The notes under the pieces: model-generated | Databases searched by the model: none | The model's input: the letters and a program-made list of their open reading frames with translations, nothing else | What the model was told of the DNA's origin: nothing | NCBI GenBank assembly: GCA_964544765.1 | Contig: CAZJDM010000149.1 | Span: 1-10,494, forward strand | Reading direction: 5' to 3' | From: CAZJDM01 sp964544765 | Lineage (GTDB): Bacteria; Bdellovibrionota_B; Oligoflexia; CAYFLR01 | Length of the DNA: 10,494 bases | Program-made: the position numbers and the translations under genes | Part shown: piece by piece, positions 1-7,300 of the stretch | How the letters are laid out: each line of letters starts with the position of its first letter | Numbering within the stretch: position 1 is the first letter of the stretch

Positions 1-113
1 ACCCAAAAACCAATTAAATAAGCTAACCAATAATAACTTAATTCAAATGATCCCAGTTTTAGGGCTATAGGATCGAAATTATGTACATACATTTAATTAC
101 CTAAAATTAATTA

Positions 114-142
114 TTGAATAATTTAACAATTTGCTTGATAAT
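114..142 (+). promoter_or_regulatory. Candidate sigma70-type promoter of the cNMP-binding gene
   Basis: TTGAAT (114-119) and GATAAT (137-142) are separated by exactly 17 bp, the optimal spacing for a sigma70-type promoter. Transcription would begin near 149, only about 4 nt before the ATG at 153. The region is very AT-rich, so a chance match is possible. No Shine-Dalgarno sequence lies between this box and the ATG, which fits a leaderless message. Confidence 0.4.
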
Positions 143-152
143 CTAAATTATT

Positions 153-1130
153 ATGTCAGGTAAAAATAAGCTTTTCAAGGCAGATACTGTTTTATTTAAT
201 GAAGGCGATCCAAGTGACGGGATGTACATCATTAGGTCCGGAAAGCTGAAGGTTTATCATGTCAAAGACGGCAAAGAATCAACTTTAGCGTTTCTAGATG
301 GTGGAAGTGTTATTGGTGAAATGGCTTTTTTTGAGAATAAACCCCGTTCTGCTTCGGTTAAGGCGGTTGAAGAATCAGAAGTTACTGTTGTTGATGAGGA
401 AGATTTTCAAAAATTGTTGAAACAAGTTCCAGGCTGGTTTGTAAAAATGATGACTTCATTGTCGGGGCGATTAAGAGCCACAAATGAAAGGCTTAAAGCT
501 GTTGAGGAAGGTCAGAGCCGTATTCAGAGCTATCCATTACATGATGTTGCTAGGATAACCACTCTTATATCGCTTATTGGTCATAAGGACGCGGTCAAGG
601 AAGATAATCAATATCAAATTGTTCGTAAGCAGTTTAGAAAAATTATCGAAGAAATATTTAATGATGATTACGACAAAATTAATAAAATTGTCGCGGTATA
701 TGAAAAATTTAATTTCATCCGTTATGACGAAGATTCCTATAGGAATGAAGTAGTAGTTTTTGAGAATAGAGCCTTATTCTACAATTATGTTAAATATTTA
801 CAAGAATTCGTTCTCGATAAGAATAACTTAGATACCCGTTTATCAAACGAGGCTCTTGATTTGATGGATTTAATTCTTGAAATTTCCAAAGAATCTACCT
901 ATGAATCTATGACCTTGTCTCTTTCAGGACTTAAGAAGGAAGCTCAACAAAGGGATATTAAGACGGATAATTGGGATAAGGCTATTTTGCAATTAGTTGA
1001 CAAAAACATGGTAAAAAGGGTAAATCAGTCATCGGCAGATGTTGGAATTCGTTGTGGTAAAAAAGATGTTTCAACTCTCCTCACTTATCATAAAATGATA
1101 AAAGCATTTTATGATGCAGGATTGTCTTAG
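153..1130 (+). CDS. Cyclic-nucleotide-binding domain protein, Crp-like N-terminus, unassigned C-terminus
   Basis: Residues about 5-110 form a cNMP-binding beta-barrel. FNEGD (15-19) and a phosphate-binding cassette with G55-E56 and R65-S66-A67 are seen; the Glu and Arg are the residues that contact ribose and cyclic phosphate in Crp-type proteins, so real ligand binding is plausible. A charged helix (about 100-125) links to a roughly 200-residue C-terminal half, rich in charged helices, that I do not recognise. A Crp/Fnr helix-turn-helix is not evident, and the protein (325 aa) is about 100 aa longer than Crp. It may be a regulator with divergent winged helices or a cNMP-controlled signalling protein. 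The start is well constrained: an in-frame TAA lies at 144-146, the next Met is residue 24 inside the barrel, and there is no Shine-Dalgarno. It stands alone before a 152-bp gap. Confidence 0.8.
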   Translation: MSGKNKLFKADTVLFNEGDPSDGMYIIRSGKLKVYHVKDGKESTLAFLDGGSVIGEMAFFENKPRSASVKAVEESEVTVVDEEDFQKLLKQVPGWFVKMMTSLSGRLRATNERLKAVEEGQSRIQSYPLHDVARITTLISLIGHKDAVKEDNQYQIVRKQFRKIIEEIFNDDYDKINKIVAVYEKFNFIRYDEDSYRNEVVVFENRALFYNYVKYLQEFVLDKNNLDTRLSNEALDLMDLILEISKESTYESMTLSLSGLKKEAQQRDIKTDNWDKAILQLVDKNMVKRVNQSSADVGIRCGKKDVSTLLTYHKMIKAFYDAGLS

Positions 1131-1145
1131 TTTAGATCATTAAGA

Positions 1146-1196
1146 CATAGGGCGGACTTCGTCCGCAGCCTTCAGTTATCAGTCTTCCGTTTTCAG
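1146..1196. repeat. 51-bp dispersed repeat, copy A
   Basis: This segment matches 10261-10311 in the same orientation at 49 of 51 positions; the differences are c/t in a hairpin loop and t/c near the end. It starts with a perfect hairpin (1152-1166, stem GCGGAC, 3-nt loop). After the 51 bp, similarity resumes: 1197-1210 aligns with 10325-10338 at 12 of 14 positions once a 13-nt gap is allowed. Copy B is the 3' end of a four-helix-bundle gene on the minus strand, so copy A is probably a more decayed tail of a related gene. Confidence 0.8.
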
Positions 1197-1223
1197 TTAA
1201 AGGTAATCTTTCTGAAGACTGAT
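1178..1223. repeat. 10-bp perfect inverted repeat in the regulator-gltX gap
   Basis: ATCAGTCTTC (1178-1187) is the exact reverse complement of GAAGACTGAT (1214-1223), with a 26-nt spacer. The outer side extends a further 4 bp if G-U pairs are allowed. The left arm belongs to the 51-bp repeat and the right arm lies just beyond it. It could be a weak RNA hairpin, but no T-run follows directly, so I do not call it a terminator. Confidence 0.5.
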
Positions 1224-1246
1224 GATTCTTTTAATCGGAAGATAAT

Positions 1247-1270
1247 TTTGTATAAATCATTTGTATAAAT
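1247..1270 (+). promoter_or_regulatory. Tandem -10-like boxes upstream of gltX
   Basis: TTTGTATAAAT occurs twice (1247-1257 and 1260-1270) with a 13-bp period, giving two TATAAA boxes just ahead of the gltX ribosome-binding site. Only the upstream box leaves room for a leader (about 20 nt). No convincing -35 element lies 16-18 bp upstream of either, so promoter function is tentative; the direct repeat itself is certain. Confidence 0.35.
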
Positions 1271-1282
1271 ACAGGGTGGACC

Positions 1283-2803
1283 ATGAACGATAATAATCAA
1301 AACTTTCGAGTAAGAATTGCTCCTAGTCCCACTGGAGATCCTCATGTGGGAACAGCATATATAGCTTTATTTAATTATGCTTTTGCTAAGAAACATAAAG
1401 GCCAGTTTATTTTAAGGATTGAAGATACCGATCAAGCAAGGAGTACCAAAGAATCAGAGGAAATGATTTATCATAGTTTGAAATGGTTAGGTATCCAATA
1501 TGATGAAGGCCCTGATATAGGAGGCCCTTACGGACCATATAGACAATCCGAAAGAAAGCATATCTATCGTGAACACATAGACTTACTGATCAATAAAGAT
1601 AAGGCTTACTATTGTTTTTGTACTTCTGAAAGACTAACTAAATTACGTGAGGAACAAAAAGAGAAAAAGATTGAAAATAGTGAGAATAGTAAAGTGAGTA
1701 AAGATATTAAAGATGGTAAAAAAAGTGAAAGTAGTAAAAGTACAAAAATTGGATACGATGGGCATTGTCGAGATTTAGCTAAAGAGGAGATAGAAAAAAA
1801 GCTCAAGGAAAAAACTCCCTATGTTGTTCGTTTTAAAATGCCGTTAGATGGACAAACTATCGTTCATGATGAACTTCGAGGTGATGTTACCTTTGATAAT
1901 AAAGTTATTGATGATCAAGTTTTGCTAAAGTCAGATGGTTTTCCAACTTATCATCTAGCATCTGTAGTTGATGATCACTCGATGAAGATAACTCATGTTA
2001 TTCGTGCCGAAGAGTGGATATCTTCTACTCCTAAGCATGTTCAGTTGTATCAAGCTTTTGGTTTTGATCAACCCAAATGGATTCACATGCCTTTGCTAAG
2101 AAATAAAAATAAATCTAAAATAAGTAAAAGGAAAAATCCTGTATCTCTTTTATACTATGAAAAAGCTGGTTATTTACCTGAGGCGATGTGTAATTTTTTA
2201 GCTTTAATGGGTTTTAGTCTTGAAAGTGAAGAAGAGCGTTTTTCTATTGAACAGTTGATCCAGGAAATATCTTTCAAGCGAATTAGTTTAGGAGGTCCTG
2301 TATTTGATTTAGATAAACTAAATTGGTTGAACGGACTTTATATACGGGACATGGCACCTCAAAAGATTATATCTCATCTAGTAAATAATGTATTTAATAT
2401 GGATTACCTGCAAAAAATCATTCCATTGGTTCAAGAGAGATTAGAGAAGATTGAGGATTTTATTTCGGTAGCAGATTTCTTTTTTAAGGGGTCATTAGAT
2501 TATTCGGCAGTGCCCATTTTACCTTCTTCGCGAGAAAAGAAAGAAACCCAAAAAGTCTTAGCTGGATTATTAGACAAAGTTGATAATTTGCGAGAATGGA
2601 ACCTGGACAATATTAAAGAGTTGATGAATAATTATCGAGAGGAGATAGATTGGAAGCCAAAAGAAATATTTATGATGTTGCGATTGATTGTTACTGGTAG
2701 AAAGAATTCTCCACCTCTATTTGAATCAATAGATGTCTTGGGTAAAGAACTTACCCGAAGACGTATTAGTGAAAGTATTGGTTTTTTAAAAACCTTAAAG
2801 TAA
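1283..2803 (+). CDS. gltX: Glutamyl-tRNA synthetase
   Basis: Class I synthetase that attaches glutamate to tRNA-Glu in the cytoplasm. The catalytic Rossmann fold opens with the HIGH-type motif (P20-H21-V22-G23-T24, after APSPTGD), followed by LRIEDTD and a KISKR version of KMSKS at 279-283. The helical anticodon-binding domain runs to the end; 506 aa is slightly longer than usual. C111, C113 and C162 match the Cys positions of a zinc-knuckle region, although the expected His after the last Cys is Asp or Leu here. Between EEQ (to 125) and YDG (from 158) there are 32 residues, where E. coli GltX has about 8; the extra stretch is almost all Lys, Ser, Glu, Asp and Asn. The start is supported by AGGGTGG (1272-1278) upstream of ATG. 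Whether it also charges tRNA-Gln cannot be judged; no gatCAB is in view. Confidence 0.96.
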   Translation: MNDNNQNFRVRIAPSPTGDPHVGTAYIALFNYAFAKKHKGQFILRIEDTDQARSTKESEEMIYHSLKWLGIQYDEGPDIGGPYGPYRQSERKHIYREHIDLLINKDKAYYCFCTSERLTKLREEQKEKKIENSENSKVSKDIKDGKKSESSKSTKIGYDGHCRDLAKEEIEKKLKEKTPYVVRFKMPLDGQTIVHDELRGDVTFDNKVIDDQVLLKSDGFPTYHLASVVDDHSMKITHVIRAEEWISSTPKHVQLYQAFGFDQPKWIHMPLLRNKNKSKISKRKNPVSLLYYEKAGYLPEAMCNFLALMGFSLESEEERFSIEQLIQEISFKRISLGGPVFDLDKLNWLNGLYIRDMAPQKIISHLVNNVFNMDYLQKIIPLVQERLEKIEDFISVADFFFKGSLDYSAVPILPSSREKKETQKVLAGLLDKVDNLREWNLDNIKELMNNYREEIDWKPKEIFMMLRLIVTGRKNSPPLFESIDVLGKELTRRRISESIGFLKTLK

Positions 2804-2840
2804 GATAAAATTAAGATTAAGATAAAATTAAGATAAAATA
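2802..2840. repeat. Short tandem repeats between gltX and mgtE
   Basis: The unit AAGATAAAATT occurs at 2802-2812 and 2819-2829, a near copy (last base A) is at 2830-2840, and a truncated AAGATT (2813-2818) sits between the first two. The array begins within the gltX stop codon and nearly fills the 47-bp gap. It looks like replication-slippage expansion; no hairpin or protein-binding palindrome is evident. Confidence 0.75.
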
Positions 2841-2850
2841 TGGCATTGTT

Positions 2851-4206
2851 ATGAAGTTTACAGAACCTTCAATCAATATTCTTAAGCAATTTAAAGAATT
2901 AATAAAATCAAGGGATATCCTAAATGCCAGTTTACTGTTAAATAAGCTCCATTCAGCTGATATTGCTGAACTCTTAAATCATGAATCACCGGAAAATCAA
3001 AAAGCCATTATCTTTTTACTACCCTTAGAAAAAGCTTCCGAGGTTATTTCCTTTTTAGAAAACACTGTTCGAGAAGATTTATTAGAAATTTTGGATACAG
3101 CTGATATACCTCGTTTTCTAGAAGAAATGGATATAGATGATGCCACGGATATAGTCTCTGAATTAGAAGATGATGTATCTGAAGAGGTATTGTCTTCATT
3201 AGAGCCAGAAACTTCTAATGAGATAAAGAAGTTGCTCCAATATCCAGAAGAATCAGCTGGCGGTATTATGTCTACGGAATTTATCGCTGTTAGTGAAAAG
3301 ACTACTCAAAAAGCAATTGTAGATGATATTAGAAATAAAGTTAGAGATGGCAGCGTTTCTCAAATATATAGCGTTTTTGTAACAGATGATAATGGTATTC
3401 TGTCTGGTTATATTTCATTACAAAATCTTATTTTAGCTTTACCGCACGAACTGGCTATTTCTTTTATGGACCGACATGTTGTTTCAGTTGATTCTTTGAT
3501 GGATCAGGAAGAAGTGGTTAAAATAGCTCAAAAATATGATTTGGTGACGATACCGGTAGTTGATGAGGATAAACAGATCATTGGTAAAATTACCTTTGAT
3601 GATGTGCATGATGTATTTGAAATGGAAAAACATGAAGATCAGGGTTTGATGTCCGGTACGGGATCGGAAGAAGTTTTAGAAAGGTCGGTCATCAAAACTA
3701 CCAGAGATAGGATCCCTTGGTTGTTTTTTGGACTTATAGGTGGAATTATAAGTGCTTACGTTATTAAATTTTTTCAGCCTACTCTTGATAAAGTAATAGC
3801 TCTGGCTTTCTTTATTCCAGTAGTGGCTTGCACTGCAGGGAACATTAGTATTCAATCATCTTCGATAACTGTAAGGGGGCTGGCTACTGGAGAAATTTTA
3901 TTATTTGATTCTTGGAAACGGATTTTTAAAGAATTTAAGGTTTCACTTATTAACGGAGTTATTATTTCAATAGTTATGGCCATTGTTACGAGTCTTATTT
4001 TTACCAATGTTCAATTAGCTTTGGTTCTGTCTTTTTCCTTTTTATTTATAGCTATTATTGCCGGTCTTGTGGGTTCTGCTACCCCCTTAATACTTTATCG
4101 TTTGAATATCGATCCAGCCTTGGCAACGGGCCCATTTATCACCACTGCCAACGATATTTTAGGATTACTTATTTACTTTGGTGTCTTTTGGATGTATCTA
4201 TTCTAA
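2851..4206 (+). CDS. mgtE: Magnesium transporter MgtE with CBS domains
   Basis: Inner-membrane Mg2+ channel of the MgtE/SLC41 family. The order is canonical: acidic helical N domain (about 1-130), CBS pair (about 139-195 and 205-260) that senses cytosolic Mg2+ and gates the pore, a plug helix (about 265-285), then five membrane segments from about residue 288 to the end. Family signatures are visible in the pore domain: FFIPVVACTAGN then QSSSITVRGLA, and ATGPFITTANDILG near the end. D435 in TTAND corresponds to the pore aspartate of Thermus MgtE (D432). Length (451 aa) is typical and the protein looks complete. No Shine-Dalgarno precedes the ATG, unlike gltX and purH. A 4-codon ATG-to-TGA mini-frame at 2840-2854 overlaps the start as ATGA, which could permit coupling but may be chance. 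It lies 47 bp after gltX and may be cotranscribed with it. Confidence 0.95.
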   Translation: MKFTEPSINILKQFKELIKSRDILNASLLLNKLHSADIAELLNHESPENQKAIIFLLPLEKASEVISFLENTVREDLLEILDTADIPRFLEEMDIDDATDIVSELEDDVSEEVLSSLEPETSNEIKKLLQYPEESAGGIMSTEFIAVSEKTTQKAIVDDIRNKVRDGSVSQIYSVFVTDDNGILSGYISLQNLILALPHELAISFMDRHVVSVDSLMDQEEVVKIAQKYDLVTIPVVDEDKQIIGKITFDDVHDVFEMEKHEDQGLMSGTGSEEVLERSVIKTTRDRIPWLFFGLIGGIISAYVIKFFQPTLDKVIALAFFIPVVACTAGNISIQSSSITVRGLATGEILLFDSWKRIFKEFKVSLINGVIISIVMAIVTSLIFTNVQLALVLSFSFLFIAIIAGLVGSATPLILYRLNIDPALATGPFITTANDILGLLIYFGVFWMYLF

Positions 4207-4323
4207 TTACGATGAGTGAGTTTGTCCCGTCGTTTATTTGGTTTTAATCGTTGTATCTGTGTTTACCTATGTTTTAACTCTTTGAATTTAAAATAGTTTT
4301 TAATATTATTAGGGGGAGATTTT
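4207..4323 (+). promoter_or_regulatory. mgtE-purH intergenic region, likely operon leader
   Basis: This 117-bp gap holds no gene. It ends in a strong ribosome-binding site, AGGGGGAG (4311-4318), 5 nt before the purH ATG. TTGAAT (4282-4287) with TATTAT (4304-4309), 16 bp apart, resembles a promoter, but its start point would fall inside the ribosome-binding site. I see no PurR-like palindrome, no purine riboswitch core and no terminator for mgtE. Confidence 0.35.
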
Positions 4324-5958
4324 ATGAGAGAATGTCCTATAAGTACTGCTTTAATAAGTGTTTCTGATAAGTCTGGTTTAGATAAGTTAGCCAAATTGTT
4401 AGACTCTTTTAAAGTAAAAATTCTTTCGACAGGAGGAACGGCCAAATGGCTTAGAGAGAAAGGAATTGAAGTAACTGATGTTTCTAGTCTTACAGATTTT
4501 CCTGAAATACTAGATGGAAGAGTTAAAACGCTTCATCCTAAAATATTTGGCGGTATTTTAGCTAAAGCAGATAATGCAAAGCATGAAAATCAACTAACAG
4601 AGCATAATATACCTCTAATAGACCTGGTTGTATGTAATTTGTATCCTTTTGAAGAGGTTGTCAGTCGAGATGACTGCACTCCTGAAATAGCCATAGAAAA
4701 CATTGATATAGGTGGTCCATCTTTGATTCGTGCCGCGGCCAAGAATTTTTCTCGCACTCTAGTTGTTACCGATCCTAAAGATTACCATGATATTATTAGT
4801 GAATTAGAGCAAAATAATGGCAAAGCTAGTGATCAAACTCGTGCCAATATGGCTAATAAGGCTTTCGCGCTATGTAGTGAATATAATCAAGCCATTTCAG
4901 ATTATTTCACTAGTCGACGAATTTCTTCTGGAATAAATGGAAGTGGAGTTGGAAGTGGAGGTGAAAATGAGTCTCTGCAGGAATCTGAGTCTATAAATTT
5001 GACCTTGACTAAGGAGTGTGATCTTAGGTATGGCGAAAATCCTCATCAGAAAGCCTCTATGTATCTTTTACCAGAAGCAAAAGCTTCTACGTGTTTATCT
5101 TTAGCTTCTTTGAAGCAGTTACATGGCAAAGAATTATCATACAATAATTTGGCTGATATTAATGCCGGTATTGAGATGATCAAAGAATTTGAAGACACTC
5201 AGTCGACGGTTATCATTAAGCATACTAATCCTTGTGGGATTGGTGTTGATTATGATGATATTACCTCATCTTATGATAAAGCTTTAGCTTGCGATCCCAT
5301 CTCGGCGTTTGGTGGTATTGTTATATGTAATAGCAATATTACATCATCTTTGGCGGAAAAATTACATAGCAGATTTTTTGAAGTGATTGTTGCTACAGGA
5401 TATGAAGCAGAATCATTATCACTTTTACAAAAGAAAAAAAATATTCGTTTAATTGAAATGCCCATTAAAAAACCTTTGTATAATAGAAATCAAATAACTC
5501 AGTTGCAGGGTGGGGTATTGATACAGGATTTTAATGATAAATTGTATTCTCCTGAAGAGCTAAGAACAGTTACTGCCCGAAATCCCTCGGATATAGAAAG
5601 AGAAGCGTTGTATTTTGCTTGGAAAGCGGTTAAACAAGTTAAATCAAACGCGATTGTTCTAGCTACTTTAGATGCAACTATAGGTATCGGCGCTGGTCAA
5701 ATGAGTCGGGTGGATGCTTTGGATATTGCTATTAAGAAATCTCAAGAAATTAGGGATGGAATGGCTGAGAATCAACCATTAGTTCTCGCTTCAGATGCCT
5801 TTTTCCCTTTTAAAGATGTAGTTGAGTTGGCCAATAAAATTAAGGTAACGGCTATTATTCAACCTGGAGGATCAATTAAGGATCAAGAATCAATAGATGC
5901 GGCGAATGAACATAATATTGCGATGTTGTTTACAGGTACTAGACAATTTAAACATTAA
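4324..5958 (+). CDS. purH: Bifunctional AICAR transformylase / IMP cyclohydrolase
   Basis: Catalyses the last two steps of de novo IMP synthesis: formylation of AICAR with 10-formyl-THF, then ring closure to IMP. The N-terminal MGS-like cyclohydrolase domain (about 1-195) shows STGGTAKWL and the ILDGRVKTLHPK motif. The transformylase domain (about 230-544) shows DLRYGENPHQ, K299-H300 in KHTNPCG (the conserved catalytic Lys-His pair), DPISAFGG and a complete C-terminus ending TGTRQFKH. Between the domains (about 199-226) is a Gly/Ser-rich then Glu/Ser-rich linker partly built from a 12-bp tandem repeat, which helps bring the protein to 544 aa, somewhat above the usual 510-530. Start choice is firm: AGGGGGAG lies 5 nt upstream. 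It leads the purH-purD-purE-tsaC-rluD run and is 28 bp before purD. Confidence 0.97.
   Translation: MRECPISTALISVSDKSGLDKLAKLLDSFKVKILSTGGTAKWLREKGIEVTDVSSLTDFPEILDGRVKTLHPKIFGGILAKADNAKHENQLTEHNIPLIDLVVCNLYPFEEVVSRDDCTPEIAIENIDIGGPSLIRAAAKNFSRTLVVTDPKDYHDIISELEQNNGKASDQTRANMANKAFALCSEYNQAISDYFTSRRISSGINGSGVGSGGENESLQESESINLTLTKECDLRYGENPHQKASMYLLPEAKASTCLSLASLKQLHGKELSYNNLADINAGIEMIKEFEDTQSTVIIKHTNPCGIGVDYDDITSSYDKALACDPISAFGGIVICNSNITSSLAEKLHSRFFEVIVATGYEAESLSLLQKKKNIRLIEMPIKKPLYNRNQITQLQGGVLIQDFNDKLYSPEELRTVTARNPSDIEREALYFAWKAVKQVKSNAIVLATLDATIGIGAGQMSRVDALDIAIKKSQEIRDGMAENQPLVLASDAFFPFKDVVELANKIKVTAIIQPGGSIKDQESIDAANEHNIAMLFTGTRQFKH
4939..4962 (+). repeat. 12-bp tandem repeat encoding the PurH linker
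   Basis: GGAAGTGGAGTT (4939-4950) is followed directly by GGAAGTGGAGGT (4951-4962), one mismatch in 12. In frame they encode GSGV and GSGG, the flexible linker between the two PurH domains. Because the unit is a multiple of three, the duplication leaves the frame intact. Confidence 0.8.
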
Positions 5959-5986
5959 ATACTAAGGGCGAAGTGGAGTTCGTATT

Positions 5987-7300
5987 ATGATAAAAGTAGA
6001 AAAACCTTTAAATGTACTTTTAAATGAACCCTTAAACGTGCTTATAATTGGTAGTGGTGGTAGAGAGCATGCTATATGCAGGAAAATTTCTCATAGTCCA
6101 CACTTAAAGCAGCTGTTTTGTTTACCAGGTAATCCAGGAACCGAATCTATTGCTATCAATTTAGATGGTAGTGTTTCAGATTTTGCCAAAATTCTTTCTT
6201 TGGTAAAGGAACATAAAATTGATCTTACCATTGTTGGTCCAGAAGCTCCTTTATCTCAAGGTATTGTTGACCTTTTTGATGAACACCAGTTACCTATAAT
6301 TGGTCCTAATCAGGCAGCAGCTAGATTGGAATCCAGTAAAGTTTTTGCCAAAGAATTCTGTACCAGGTTTAATTTACCTACAGCTGCTTATCAGACTTTT
6401 TCTTCTTTTGATGAAGCTGTTTTGTACATTGAGAAATCTGAAAAAGAGGAACATGTGGTTAAAGTTGACGGGTTGGCTGCTGGTAAAGGAGTCTATGTTT
6501 GTCAATCCAAGGTTGCAGCGTTGGATGCTTTGAAGGAAATATTTTTAGAGGGCAAGTTTGGTGATAGTGGATCACAGGTAATAATTGAAGAGTTGTTAAC
6601 TGGACAGGAACTTTCCTTTTTTGCCTTATCAGATGGCAAAACAGCAATTCCTTTAGAGGTTGCCCAAGATTATAAGAGATTATTAGATGGTCAAAAAGGG
6701 CCTAATACAGGAGGTATGGGATCGTATGCACCTGTAGAATGGGTGTCTGATGATTTTAAGAAAAAGATGTTTGATTCAATTGTTGTTCCAACTATTTCCG
6801 GCATGAATGATTTAGGAACTCCTTTTAAAGGTATCTTATTCATGGGTTTGATGATTGAGGGAGAAAATATACAAGTATTGGAATATAATGTCCGGTTTGG
6901 AGATCCAGAAACTCAGGCTATCTTAGAATTGTTGGAAAGTGATTTGTTAGAAGTATTTTGGGCTCAGAGTCAGGGTAGTTTGGATTCTCTACCAGCTTTG
7001 AAATGGAAATCCGGTCATAGTATTTGCGTAGTATTATCCAGTGAAGGTTATCCAGCTGGACCTAGAAAAGGCGATGATATTAATGGGTTGGAAAAATTTG
7101 ATGGAAAAAAAGATCTTTATACCCTACATGCTGGTACCGGTAGAAATTCGGAGGGTAATATTGTTACTAATGGGGGTAGGGTAGTAAATATTTGTGCCTA
7201 TCATTCTGAGTCGCTTGACTCAGTTCGTAATAAAGTTTATAAAGCTATACCAGAGGTTGTCTGGAAAGGCATGTATTATCGAAGGGATATTGGATTATGA
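5987..7300 (+). CDS. purD: Phosphoribosylamine-glycine ligase (GAR synthetase)
   Basis: ATP-grasp ligase joining glycine to phosphoribosylamine, step 2 of purine synthesis. The N-domain begins at about residue 18 with VLIIGSGGREHA. ATP-grasp motifs follow: VVKVDGLAAGKGV, EELLTGQELS, GPNTGGMGSYAPV, and YNVRFGDPETQ carrying the metal-binding Glu/Asn region. The C-terminal domain is intact. At 437 aa it is slightly long because about 16 residues precede the usual start; they contain PLNVL twice. GTGGAG sits upstream of ATG 5987 and no ribosome-binding site precedes the in-frame GTG at codon 18, so I keep the long start, though the short form (about 420 aa) would still be catalytically complete. 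Its stop overlaps the purE start as ATGA. Confidence 0.96.
   Translation: MIKVEKPLNVLLNEPLNVLIIGSGGREHAICRKISHSPHLKQLFCLPGNPGTESIAINLDGSVSDFAKILSLVKEHKIDLTIVGPEAPLSQGIVDLFDEHQLPIIGPNQAAARLESSKVFAKEFCTRFNLPTAAYQTFSSFDEAVLYIEKSEKEEHVVKVDGLAAGKGVYVCQSKVAALDALKEIFLEGKFGDSGSQVIIEELLTGQELSFFALSDGKTAIPLEVAQDYKRLLDGQKGPNTGGMGSYAPVEWVSDDFKKKMFDSIVVPTISGMNDLGTPFKGILFMGLMIEGENIQVLEYNVRFGDPETQAILELLESDLLEVFWAQSQGSLDSLPALKWKSGHSICVVLSSEGYPAGPRKGDDINGLEKFDGKKDLYTLHAGTGRNSEGNIVTNGGRVVNICAYHSESLDSVRNKVYKAIPEVVWKGMYYRRDIGL
6002..6049 (+). repeat. In-frame 24-bp duplication at the purD N-terminus
   Basis: Codons 6-13 and 14-21 are a tandem pair sharing the peptide core P-L-N-V-L. Three of the five core codons differ, each at the third base and synonymously: CCT/CCC, AAT/AAC and GTA/GTG. 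The second copy is the normal first beta-strand of PurD (PLNVLIIGSGG); the first copy is an extra N-terminal extension. Confidence 0.7.

Noticed and set aside
49..89. Riboswitch or operator ahead of the first gene (GATCC/GGATC arms, TATGTACATA palindrome)
   Set aside because: The stems are only 5 bp and the sequence upstream of the predicted promoter would not be transcribed; palindromes of this size are expected by chance in AT-rich DNA.
1152..1166. Rho-independent terminator
   Set aside because: The GCGGAC hairpin is perfect but has no T-run after it on either strand.
1609..1806. Minus-strand hydrophobic open frame inside gltX
   Set aside because: It is the complement of the Lys/Ser-rich gltX insert; the apparent membrane-like Ser/Leu/Phe composition is an artefact of A-rich codons read backwards.
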